Shown: in pieces, positions 24,655 through 32,374 of the stretch | How the letters are laid out: every line of letters begins with the position of its first letter | Position numbering within the stretch: position 1 is the stretch's first letter | Source: JBDKVA01 sp039679375 | GTDB lineage: Bacteria; Bacillota; Clostridia; Acetivibrionales; DTU013 | Direction of reading: 5' to 3' | Assembly: GCA_039679375.1 (NCBI GenBank) | Contig: JBDKVA010000063.1 | Coordinates: 1 to 37,297 of the forward strand | Length of the DNA: 37,297 bases | The notes under the pieces: generated by a model | The model's input: only the letters and a program-made list of their open reading frames with translations | Databases searched by the model: none | What the model was told of the DNA's origin: nothing | Made by a program: the position numbers and the translations under genes

Positions 24655-25791
24655 ATGAAAATGAGTGAAACAGTAAAAAAACAGAATCAAGGTCAAGCCC
24701 CCGAAAGTTATAGTCCCAAAAAACCAGAGATTTTGAGCATGGCGGAAAATGCCCAAACGGTTGAGGAAGTCCTTGTGACAGTATTAAATGAAGATTTCAG
24801 CATTGTGAAATGCACAGAAAAGCATGTGGTGGGTATCCGATTGATTTGTCCTCCGCTGGCTCGGCTTAACAGTATTGATATAGTGCGCCGCAGTATTCTG
24901 GAAGGCACTTGTGGGCTTTTGGAAAAGTTGATGGGTAATAAAAATCCAGGTCAATATATCGCAGTGATGTGCGATATTCGCACAGGAGTAGATTTTACCT
25001 ATATCATTGGCGTGGAGGTGGAGGAGGGAACCGTTTTGCCGGATGTGCTGCCGCCCGACACGGTAATATTCACCATTCCTGCCGCCACCTTTGGCAAACG
25101 GCGTAAAAAGTACGGTGAAAGTGCCAACAACGCCCTGTCTTCCTTCTCCTATTCCGATTTTCGAAAGGATTTAAATTACACCTATTCTGATTCCTCATAT
25201 CCTTTTAGTTATTACGATAATAATGCCGAAATGCTGTATACTTACCAGCCAGTCAAACAGCCACAGTCCGACGAAGAAAAGTATGATTCGGTGAGCTATG
25301 AAGTCGTTACCCTGCCAGATGTTAAAATTATCGCGAAATCTGGCGATAACGGTGAATGCATGTGGAATTTCTTCAAAGAAATGAATACAGCAGAAGCTAC
25401 AAAAAGCGCCAAACTCCATTTGGGAAACTTGGTTGCCTTTGGCGGCAGAAATAGTAAAGGCGAACAAGGAGCATATTTTGGGAGCCGTGTGACTCATTTT
25501 GAGGATACGCCAGAAGGATTTGACGAGGTTGTTTATCCCTCCAGACTGTTCGTGCGGATGTATCAGAAGCAAACAAACAATGATAACGCTTCAATTCTGT
25601 TCGATGGTGGAAAAGACTTCTTTTTCAAAACGCACCCGGAATATGAAATTGATTATACAGACAAATTTTACGACTTATTCAACTTTCAATACGAGCAAGG
25701 CGTGGAAGTATATGTACCCATTAAGAAGAAAGGGGGAATAATTTGTGAGCGAAACAGTAAAAAAACCAAACCAAACTCCGGAAAGCTATAG
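24655..25791 (+). CDS. Stand-alone GyrI-like effector-binding protein, two-domain
   Basis: A 378-aa soluble protein without DNA-binding or membrane segments. It starts with a tag MSETVKK...ESYSPKKP..ILSMAE that recurs in the next gene. Two GyrI-like regions follow: about 38-215, with CDIRTGVDFTYIIGVEVEEG, an LPPDTVIFTIPAATF strand and the terminal NAEMLYTYQPV; and about 228-365, with VVTLPDVKIIAKSG and EYEIDYTDKFYDLFNFQYEQGVEVYVPI. It probably binds a small molecule. The ATG at 24655 or 24661 can serve; GGAG is upstream of both. The 3' end overlaps the next gene by 47 bp. Confidence 0.72.
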   Translation: MKMSETVKKQNQGQAPESYSPKKPEILSMAENAQTVEEVLVTVLNEDFSIVKCTEKHVVGIRLICPPLARLNSIDIVRRSILEGTCGLLEKLMGNKNPGQYIAVMCDIRTGVDFTYIIGVEVEEGTVLPDVLPPDTVIFTIPAATFGKRRKKYGESANNALSSFSYSDFRKDLNYTYSDSSYPFSYYDNNAEMLYTYQPVKQPQSDEEKYDSVSYEVVTLPDVKIIAKSGDNGECMWNFFKEMNTAEATKSAKLHLGNLVAFGGRNSKGEQGAYFGSRVTHFEDTPEGFDEVVYPSRLFVRMYQKQTNNDNASILFDGGKDFFFKTHPEYEIDYTDKFYDLFNFQYEQGVEVYVPIKKKGGIICERNSKKTKPNSGKL

Positions 25792-26344
25792 CCCGAAAAA
25801 GCCTACGATTTTGAGCATGGCAGAGGAATCGCCAAATTCTTACAGAAGCATAACAGAAGTTAAAGCGTTCAGCAAACAGTTTGAGATATACAAAATGCCT
25901 GCTTCCAGAGTGATTGGGAAAGCTTTCATTCATCACCCGGGACAGAATGCAGTTCCGTTTGTGGAAGAATCATTAGCTTCCTCAGAATGGCCAATTATTT
26001 TGAATTTACCGAGAGTTATCTCCGACGCAGATTGTGGATGGACTTGCGAATATTTGCCTGAAACAGATTCTTTCACATACATTGTATCAGTTCTCACTCC
26101 TGCCCAAACACCCGTACCGGATGGGTGTCAATATCGTGATGTACCTGAGACACTGGTCGCATTCGGTTTGCGTGGAGAAAATATGGATTTGGTTCGTGCG
26201 AAAATGGAAGATTGGGGTTATACAACTAATCATGAAAGCCCGGGGTGCTGTTGGAATGCTGAGTTTTATTTTGAGGAAGAATGTAAAATGTATCCTGGTG
26301 AAAATAATGAGCATTGGATAATGCCTTGCAAAATTAGAAGGTGA
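25745..26344 (+). CDS. Second stand-alone GyrI-like protein, single-domain
   Basis: A 199-aa soluble protein starting at GTG 25745 with a GGGGG ribosome site upstream. The first 25 residues repeat the tag of the previous protein, and the coding DNA there is also similar (24661-24752 against 25745-25830). The rest is one GyrI-like domain: FEIYKMPASRVIGKAFIHHPG, a CGWTCEYLPETDSFTYIVSV segment, DGCQYRDVPETLVAF, and the GCCWNAEFYFEEE strand near the end. A CC pair and further Cys residues are present. It ends the cluster; the following gene is on the other strand. Confidence 0.72.
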   Translation: MSETVKKPNQTPESYSPKKPTILSMAEESPNSYRSITEVKAFSKQFEIYKMPASRVIGKAFIHHPGQNAVPFVEESLASSEWPIILNLPRVISDADCGWTCEYLPETDSFTYIVSVLTPAQTPVPDGCQYRDVPETLVAFGLRGENMDLVRAKMEDWGYTTNHESPGCCWNAEFYFEEECKMYPGENNEHWIMPCKIRR

Positions 26345-26418
26345 TCCTACTACCGGAAGCAATAGACACTGAGGCTGTATTTCAGCGTGCAAAATAGTCG
26401 TCAAGTGTTTATACCAGT

Positions 26419-27483
26419 TCATTTTTTATTCAGCAGCAGGATATAGGCTAATTCAGTACGATTGTTTGCGCCAACCTTTCTGTAGATATTCTGTATATGT
26501 GTTTTTATGGTATTTCCTGATAAATTCAGGCTGTTCGCAAGCTGTGCGTTATTTTTCCCCTGAATAATTCCGTCAATAATATCTGCTTCGCGTTTTGTGA
26601 ATTTTAGCTTATAATCTGAAATTGCCGCTTCCTTATCCTCAAACTTCATGGAGATAAAAAACTGTCCGTTTCTATATTGCTTATTATCCATACAAAACAT
26701 AAGACTGATAAGCAGGCTTCCACTGCCGGTCTTCAAGGAGGTTGTTCTTAATACGGTCTTGTCATTGGCCTTTTGCTCGGACAGCATATCCTCGCAAAGC
26801 CCTTTTACATGATAGAGGACACTTGAGCCGAATATAGTAGGTATTTTAAGCATATCCAGGCCCGTGACATTCCCTCCTTTAATGCTCATTTCACCATCAA
26901 GAAGACAGAGCCCGTTTTTCGACATTCTTACATTATCGGTTTCGAGATATTCTATTGCCTTTACCGTATGAATGATATTAAATACGGTAGATACGTGCGG
27001 CTGAAGTAGTCGAAGCGTGAACATATCCTCATTATCGAAATCCGGTTTGTCCTTGCTCCTGTGTAAATAGATTTCACCCAGAAACTGGCCTTTGTAAACA
27101 ATCCGCACACAGGCGATATAAAATTTATCCTGAGAGGATAGAAAATCGCCCCTTGGCTCATTGCCGATATTCACCGCGCCTTGCTTAAAATCCAGCGCCT
27201 TATAAACCAGTGCCTCACTGCCGGCGCCCTCTTCCTCACGCTGCTTCAAATATTCCTCCCGGTCGTGAAATGTCTGCGTCTTGTAATAATCCTCTACAGC
27301 GCCTCCGATGTAAGGCTTGAAAAAGCTGGAATCCCTGCTGATGCCGCAAAAGAACATACCGCTGTCGTACATGACGAGCTCGTGAAGCTTAATAATCGCA
27401 TGTTTTAAAAAGTCTGTGAAGGAGAAACACTCGTATGCGCTATTGATAAAACGGTTCAATTTTAAGAGCTTTTGATTTTCCAT
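26419..27483 (-). CDS. LuxR-type transcriptional regulator with GAF-like sensor
   Basis: A 354-aa protein. The C-terminal 65 residues are a LuxR/GerE helix-turn-helix: KFTKREADIIDGIIQGKNNAQLANSLNLSGNTIKTHIQNIYRKVGANNRTELAYIL. The N-terminal part (about 1-170), with a tyrosine/aspartate-rich start and HRSKDKPDFDNEDMFTLRLLQPHVSTVFNII, looks like a GAF-type sensory domain, as in many regulators of this layout. Ligand unknown. ATG 27483 has GAGGTG seven bases upstream. An MBL-fold hydrolase gene is 72 bp upstream on the same strand and probably in the same operon. Confidence 0.85.
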   Translation of the reverse strand: MENQKLLKLNRFINSAYECFSFTDFLKHAIIKLHELVMYDSGMFFCGISRDSSFFKPYIGGAVEDYYKTQTFHDREEYLKQREEEGAGSEALVYKALDFKQGAVNIGNEPRGDFLSSQDKFYIACVRIVYKGQFLGEIYLHRSKDKPDFDNEDMFTLRLLQPHVSTVFNIIHTVKAIEYLETDNVRMSKNGLCLLDGEMSIKGGNVTGLDMLKIPTIFGSSVLYHVKGLCEDMLSEQKANDKTVLRTTSLKTGSGSLLISLMFCMDNKQYRNGQFFISMKFEDKEAAISDYKLKFTKREADIIDGIIQGKNNAQLANSLNLSGNTIKTHIQNIYRKVGANNRTELAYILLLNKK

Positions 27484-27555
27484 TTATGACACCTCATTAT
27501 TGATTACTTGGATATAAATATGGTTTATTGTATTTCACAGTAATTTTTTTTGTAA

Positions 27556-28278
27556 TCACCCAAACTGATGACAACGAATCAATTTATTTTGCAGGTGCTT
27601 AATTTCAAAGCATTGCCCATGAGCCGGATGAATGCGTTCTACTCCGATTGAAAGGAGTTTGCTCCAGCTTTTAATGCAAAAAGTCCTGTTATACATGAGT
27701 ATAGGCTCGTATGGGGAGCCCAGAAAGTTCAGCATATTACGCGCCGCATCTCCTACAAAAGCATCTCCGTCCGTAATCAATGAAATACTGTCCTCTGTGT
27801 GGCCGGGCGTATGCAAAAGACTTCCGGAGATTCCGACCGGATCCGGCAGGGCTGCGTTTTCGTCATATAATATAAAATCTCCTTCACGCCTGAGATATGG
27901 AATAAAAGTATCTGACAGATATCCTCCCATCAGATCAAAAAGCGAAAAGGCTTTTTGCAATGCTGTATTTGCGTACATTTCAGTGGCGGGATGAAAATGG
28001 GAGCCTGTTTCAAGATAATCCGCGCATGTGCGGCTCATGATTACTCTTATGTCGGGATTGACGGAAATCAGATAATGCAGCAATCCGCAATGATCGCTGT
28101 GATGATGGGTCAAAAGCAGCCACCGGATAGAGGTAACAGGAATCTCAAGCAGCCGGAGCTTGCGGAGTAAACGCCGTTTATCCCCCTCCCTGCCGCAATC
28201 GACCATTAAATACCCCTGCCGCGCCTTCAGCAGGTAGCAGTTTGTTTGAGAAAGTGTTATTTGTATAAAGGGCTGCAT
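27556..28278 (-). CDS. MBL-fold metallo-hydrolase
   Basis: A 240-aa protein from ATG 28278, which has GGAGGAG just upstream; the frame is open nine codons further but without support. The two-metal motif HxHxDH is LLTHHHSDHCGLL (His58, His60, Asp62, His63). Further ligands are probably the His in LLHTPGHTEDSISLI and the Asp in DGDAFVGDAARN, with the last His in ERIHPAHGQCFEIKH. This is the glyoxalase II/lactonase-like set, but the substrate is not known. A quorum-signal or antibiotic lactonase is possible given the LuxR neighbour, without direct evidence. Confidence 0.87.
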   Translation of the reverse strand: MQPFIQITLSQTNCYLLKARQGYLMVDCGREGDKRRLLRKLRLLEIPVTSIRWLLLTHHHSDHCGLLHYLISVNPDIRVIMSRTCADYLETGSHFHPATEMYANTALQKAFSLFDLMGGYLSDTFIPYLRREGDFILYDENAALPDPVGISGSLLHTPGHTEDSISLITDGDAFVGDAARNMLNFLGSPYEPILMYNRTFCIKSWSKLLSIGVERIHPAHGQCFEIKHLQNKLIRCHQFG

Positions 28279-28302
28279 TACAACTCCTCCATGCATTATG
28301 TT

Positions 28303-28344
28303 CAATCATTGGTGGTTATATAGCTCAACAATGATTGTTGTCAT
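28303..28344 (-). promoter_or_regulatory. Promoter and palindromic operator-like sites for the MBL-LuxR pair
   Basis: On the minus strand ATGACA (28344-28339) and TATAAC (28320-28315) are separated by 18 bp. The palindrome AACAATGATTGTT (28327-28339) fills most of the spacer. A second CAATCATTG copy (28303-28311) lies downstream of the -10. The pair could be the binding site of the LuxR protein or another regulator. The rest of the gap to 28529 holds nothing I can name. Confidence 0.5.
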
Positions 28345-28529
28345 ACCATTTCTCAATTTCCGCATGTTTTCTTGCTAATAAATATTGTTCCTAAAAGTTT
28401 ACCATACCCCCATCATGAATACAATCTATGGATCAAGCGCATTTCATCCTTTCCTCGAATACTGGATAATAAAGTGCTACTTATCAATGATGTTTTACCA
28501 TATGCACGGATTTGGAGCAAAAGCCGCCT

Positions 28530-29510
28530 TTATTCGGAAATCTTCAGTATTGTATCAACAACCGTTTTGGGAGTAAATTGATAAAAGTAATGATTTCCTT
28601 TTTCTACAATTTCCATATTACTATTCTGCGACCATTTCATAAAATCCTTCTGACTTTTTACCCATTCTGCATTTATCTTATCGTCGGTATCTGATTTTTC
28701 CGCAGTAAGTATCCTTAATGGTATATTTCCCAGCTTGCTTCCCCCAGTTACTATCTTGGCATTCTCATATAAATGCTTAATTTCATTATTTTTATTTTTG
28801 TTAGTTAAATTTTTAAGATACAATGCCTTATCCATTTCTATCATTTGGGGTAAAATAAGTCTGAAATTATTTCTTGAAGCATAGGCGCTATTAATGAAAT
28901 TCTCATTTTTAAATAATAACCTCATGATACCTGTTTTCTGCAGTATTGCTTTTAGCTTGTTGCCGGATAATTCACCCTGAATTGTGTCCTGACTTGCATA
29001 ATAATCAGGATTTCCTGCATCCATCATTACAATTCCTTTGACTTCTTTGGGATAAAGCTGTGCAAACCTTATCAACTCCAACGATGCCATTGAGTGCCCC
29101 ACAAGTATGTATGGCGGCTTTTCACCCGACAATTCCAAAAGCTTATGAAGTTCCTTTGTAACTGTATCTATGTCACGGGAGACATTGGAGACCTCGCTCC
29201 AGCCATACCCTGGCCTGTCATAAACAGCAATTCTGGTATATTTAGACAGCTTTGTATATATTGGAGAATACTCCACATAAGGACATTCTATTCCCCATCC
29301 TGCAGCAAAAACCACTGTTTCCGTTCCCTGCCCCTCGATGTATATATGCATGTCATGTCCATCAACATTAATTATTTTTCCCGGTGCCGGATAACTCTTT
29401 AAATCTTGGCTTTCTGATACTGCTTCATAGATAAATCCACTACCTGCAGCAATAATTATTAATGCAAAAATAACTATAAAAAAATTTCTTACCCATTTTA
29501 AAATCTTCAT
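28530..29510 (-). CDS. Membrane-anchored alpha/beta hydrolase
   Basis: A 326-aa protein with one N-terminal span (about 9-29) and then an alpha/beta-hydrolase fold: VVFAAGWGIECPYVEYSPIY (oxyanion region), IAVYDRPGYGWSE, and the nucleophile elbow ILVGHSMASLEL (Ser140). The acid is probably the Asp of LTAEKSDTDD, and the base His is in EKGNHYFYQF near residue 308. The elbow is GHSMA, with Ala in place of the usual last Gly, which still fits many active members. The active site would face outward. It follows a polytopic membrane protein and a MarR gene on the same strand. Confidence 0.85.
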   Translation of the reverse strand: MKILKWVRNFFIVIFALIIIAAGSGFIYEAVSESQDLKSYPAPGKIINVDGHDMHIYIEGQGTETVVFAAGWGIECPYVEYSPIYTKLSKYTRIAVYDRPGYGWSEVSNVSRDIDTVTKELHKLLELSGEKPPYILVGHSMASLELIRFAQLYPKEVKGIVMMDAGNPDYYASQDTIQGELSGNKLKAILQKTGIMRLLFKNENFINSAYASRNNFRLILPQMIEMDKALYLKNLTNKNKNNEIKHLYENAKIVTGGSKLGNIPLRILTAEKSDTDDKINAEWVKSQKDFMKWSQNSNMEIVEKGNHYFYQFTPKTVVDTILKISE

Positions 29511-29538
29511 AAAAACACCTCATTATCATCTGTTCATT

Positions 29539-30372
29539 TTAGAGATTTATTTCTTCAAGGAATTTTATCCTGGGACTAAATGCCAAGCAATATCCAACGG
29601 TTACAAGCAAAATGTCTAAAATGATCCTTGACAAAACATCGATTATAAAGCCGGAAAACAAGAGGGGCATAAAGATAAGGAATGTAGCCCAGTTAACTCC
29701 AAAAAATAAAAAACTGAATTTTACTGCTCTGCGTTTTAGAAACAACGCATTTCCGGGATTCTCTAACTGAATGCTAGCTACCCCAATACATACACCCATA
29801 AGTAATGTCCATAAAAATGTATAAACCGGGCTCGTTTTATGTCCCGATTGGATCACTCCTGTGAAATATGCAATATACCGTCCAATAAAAAATACCCCTG
29901 CGAATACGCATACAGTCAGTATCTTTTGGCTAAGAGTTAAATGCTTTAATTCGGAATTCTCTCCTTTCTTAGCTATAGACAAGCTTAATAAAATACTCAT
30001 TAAAAAAACAGGTATCGCATCACTGAGTCCAACCACAAATTCATTGATTATTGCATTACCAAATAGGGCTCCCCCCTCCAGCATGGCAAACAGCCAAAGC
30101 AACGAGATTGCAGTCCCATAACGAAGTCCTTTTACAAGCCCAACCCCAGGTATACTACTTTGTAATCGATAAAAAACACAAGCAGCCCCCGAGAAGGCAA
30201 GTAATGCCCATAGAGCAGCTGTAATTTCTTTTCCAAACAATTCAGCAAATTTGCTGTAGTTTGGATTTTCCGGCATAGTGCTGTATGCACTTGTTATTAA
30301 ATGAAGGGCAATATCAGTCAGAACGCAAATTAATATGATAGCTACAGTTTTTGGCAACTGTTTTTTTTTCAT
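29539..30372 (-). CDS. Polytopic membrane protein, unknown
   Basis: A 277-aa protein with about seven or eight hydrophobic spans, basic start (MKKKQLPK), and no recognised transporter signature. The spans include LWALLAFSGAACVFY, AISLLWLFAMLEGG, ILTVCVFAGVFFIGRYIAYF and YTFLWTLLMGVCIGVASI. It could be a permease or a CPBP-like protein, but no protease motif is seen. GGGAGTG precedes the ATG at good spacing. It lies between the MarR gene and the hydrolase gene and is probably co-expressed with both. Confidence 0.72.
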   Translation of the reverse strand: MKKKQLPKTVAIILICVLTDIALHLITSAYSTMPENPNYSKFAELFGKEITAALWALLAFSGAACVFYRLQSSIPGVGLVKGLRYGTAISLLWLFAMLEGGALFGNAIINEFVVGLSDAIPVFLMSILLSLSIAKKGENSELKHLTLSQKILTVCVFAGVFFIGRYIAYFTGVIQSGHKTSPVYTFLWTLLMGVCIGVASIQLENPGNALFLKRRAVKFSFLFFGVNWATFLIFMPLLFSGFIIDVLSRIILDILLVTVGYCLAFSPRIKFLEEINL

Positions 30373-30441
30373 AATATCAACACTCCCTAATTAAGCTGAT
30401 TGTAATAAACACATGTCTACCGCAACGACCGCTTTACAAGA

Positions 30442-30957
30442 TCAGTCATTTTCGATTTCTTCAATAGTCGCGTTTTCGATTTCAGTTAAATTTAATAACA
30501 TTTTCTCTAGTAGTGCTTTTGTCGTTGCTATGTCCTTTTTATTCATTTCTTTAAACATATTTTCTCGAAAAATTTTGCCTTTTAAATCTGTTTTCCCCCA
30601 AACGTCACGGCTCTGCTCTGTCAATCTCAATCTTGTGACCCTTGCATCTTTTTTATCTTTTTCTAATTTCAATAAACCTTTCTGCTGGAGTTTTAAAGCT
30701 ACTTGCTTAATATTCTGATGAGAGCTTCCCATTTGGCCAGCTACCTCTTTTATGGTTGGAGGGTAGTCAAATAGGCTATGAATAGTTTCGGATAAAAACC
30801 ATTGCATTGTTGTCACATCAAATTCCTTAAATTCTCTCTCAAGCAATGTGTTCATCTTATTTGAGATTATCAGCAGTAAAGCAAAAATCATCGGCTCATC
30901 AGGAATTGAATTTGTCTTCTTTGGGTTCAGAATAAACACCACCTTTATAATATACAT
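30442..30957 (-). CDS. MarR-family transcriptional regulator
   Basis: A protein of up to 171 aa with the MarR winged helix: PTIKEVAGQMGSSHQNIKQVALKLQQKGLLKLEKDKKDARVTRLRLTEQ, followed by a long dimerisation helix. The start is uncertain: ATG 30957 has no ribosome site, while AAAGGTGGTG a few codons later suggests a start further in, or a rare one. MarR proteins usually repress themselves and their neighbours and are released by small aromatic ligands. The membrane protein and hydrolase downstream are likely targets. Confidence 0.87.
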   Translation of the reverse strand: MYIIKVVFILNPKKTNSIPDEPMIFALLLIISNKMNTLLEREFKEFDVTTMQWFLSETIHSLFDYPPTIKEVAGQMGSSHQNIKQVALKLQQKGLLKLEKDKKDARVTRLRLTEQSRDVWGKTDLKGKIFRENMFKEMNKKDIATTKALLEKMLLNLTEIENATIEEIEND

Positions 30958-30974
30958 TCAAGCATTGCCCAAAT

Positions 30975-31025
30975 AGATAACACATTACCCATTAAGATAA
31001 TATATTACCTATTACTGTCTGTCAA
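30975..31025 (-). promoter_or_regulatory. MarR-operon promoter with two direct repeats
   Basis: TTGACA (31025-31020), a 17-bp spacer and TATTAT (31002-30997) form a near-consensus minus-strand promoter. Two tandem 20-bp units (30975-30994 and 30995-31014, 17/20 identical, all three changes transitions) cover the spacer, the -10 and the start point. The second unit holds the palindrome TAATATATTA. This is where an autorepressor would be expected to bind. Confidence 0.65.
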
Positions 31026-31165
31026 TATCTTTTTTAAGCTTTTTGAAAATATTTAGAATCTTATGATTGTTGAAAGTATACAGATATTATTTTCATTCCC
31101 GCAAATGGTTGCAATCTATAGAAAATAGGATAAGAGGGCATACCGCATCCTCGTTTCTCGTTTGC

Positions 31166-32086
31166 TCAGTTTTTATTGGCCTCACGCCGCTTATCCTTTT
31201 CCTTCCAGAAGCTCTGACGGTATTCAGTTGGCGACATGCTCATTTTTAAGGAAAACTGCTTAATGAAATATGTGTCGTACTTAAATCCAATAGCCTCCGT
31301 AATTTCGGCAAGGCTCAGATTTGTATGCGAAAGTGCGTCGCAGGCAATTTTTATCCGGTGCCTGAGCAGGTATTCCATAGCTGTAAACCCAACTTGCTCC
31401 TTGAACTTCCGGTTAAGCGAAGTGCGGTTGATATGGACAAGTTCGCAAAGGTCGTCAAGGGATATATCGTTTGAATAATTCACATGAATGTACTCAAGCA
31501 GAATATCCGTCGGCAGCTTTTCTCTTTTGATGGTATGCGGAGTTTTCCTCTCCATGTAAATATCGTCCAGCAGATAAAGGGTTTGCAGAAGATACCGCCT
31601 GATGCGGCATGTCCAATAGCCGTCGCTTTGGGCATATACCTCCGTTCCCATGATAGCCAGCCACTCGGATATCCGCAGATATGTTTTTGCCGGCAAGTCG
31701 ATTGTTCCATCATAGTACTTATCTCTGCGTAAAAACAGGTTCATCATGTTGCGGTCATGCTCGTCCTCAAGCTCAAAAAAATCGTTGGCTTTTAAGCGCT
31801 CAAAGGTTAGAGCGGAATTCATGAAAATTGGATTAAAGCTAAAAGATTTTGCAGCAAGCCACGTCGCCTCAATTAACTTGATTGTATCATATTGAGAAAT
31901 AAGCATAACACAGGGAGCTGTCAGGGTGATGGCTTTTTCATTGAGAAAAAGGCTTACTTTCCCGTTTGTAATCAGAACAATGCTCACCCGGTCCTCAAGC
32001 GGAAGAGCCTCAAAGCCCTCATGTGCCTCAAATTCTATGGGTACAACCCGTGTCCTATGCCTGTCGTTTTGCGGCAAGATATTCAC
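31166..32086 (-). CDS. AraC-family transcriptional regulator
   Basis: A 306-aa regulator. An N-terminal sensory part of about 180 residues starts with a cupin-like pattern (EGFEALPLEDRVSIVLITNGKVSLFLNEKAITL). The C-terminal AraC domain (about 195-298) has ISLDDLCELVHINRTSLNRKFKEQVG and LSLAEITEAIGFKYDTYFIKQF, ending MSPTEYRQSFWK. The frame begins at GTG 32086, but TTG 32077 has GAGGTG at better spacing. It is transcribed away from the ABC exporter genes and very probably controls them. Confidence 0.85.
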   Translation of the reverse strand: MNILPQNDRHRTRVVPIEFEAHEGFEALPLEDRVSIVLITNGKVSLFLNEKAITLTAPCVMLISQYDTIKLIEATWLAAKSFSFNPIFMNSALTFERLKANDFFELEDEHDRNMMNLFLRRDKYYDGTIDLPAKTYLRISEWLAIMGTEVYAQSDGYWTCRIRRYLLQTLYLLDDIYMERKTPHTIKREKLPTDILLEYIHVNYSNDISLDDLCELVHINRTSLNRKFKEQVGFTAMEYLLRHRIKIACDALSHTNLSLAEITEAIGFKYDTYFIKQFSLKMSMSPTEYRQSFWKEKDKRREANKN

Positions 32087-32126
32087 CTCGATTGCAAAAA
32101 GTATAGTTAATCACTTGATAAACTTC

Positions 32127-32155
32127 ATTGTAGCATGTAACTAAATAAGTTACAA
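32127..32155 (-). promoter_or_regulatory. AraC-gene promoter with inverted repeat
   Basis: On the minus strand TTGTAA (32155-32150) and TACAAT (32132-32127) are 17 bp apart. The perfect inverted repeat TGTAACT-AAATA-AGTTACA (32136-32154) occupies the spacer and overlaps the -35. It is also upstream of the plus-strand small membrane gene, so one site could control both directions. Confidence 0.5.
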
Positions 32156-32185
32156 TTATTCAACCTGATATGAGGGGGAATTATA

Positions 32186-32374
32186 TTGAAAAAGAAACCT
32201 TTAGGCGTACGGTATCTCCAGCTCGCTACCAAACAGCCAATGTTCTTTTACAGCGTTCTCCTGTTTGGAGTTGCGCTTTTTTTGTATCTTACTTTGACTA
32301 CGCGAATTGAAACCGACGCGGGCAGCCAGACGCTTTTTCACATGATCTTTTTACGGGCGGGACGAGGGTTATGA
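32186..32374 (+). CDS. Small membrane protein coupled to ABC genes, possibly a truncated adaptor
   Basis: A 62-aa protein starting at TTG 32186 with a strong AGGGGG ribosome site. It is basic at the N-terminus, with one span (about 19-37) and an outward tail ending RAGRGL. The stop overlaps the ATG of the first ABC gene (ATGA). The start resembles the N-terminal anchor of membrane-fusion (HlyD-like) proteins found with such exporters, so it may be what is left after deletion of the rest. It may equally be a small accessory protein. Both readings are inference. Confidence 0.55.
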   Translation: MKKKPLGVRYLQLATKQPMFFYSVLLFGVALFLYLTLTTRIETDAGSQTLFHMIFLRAGRGL

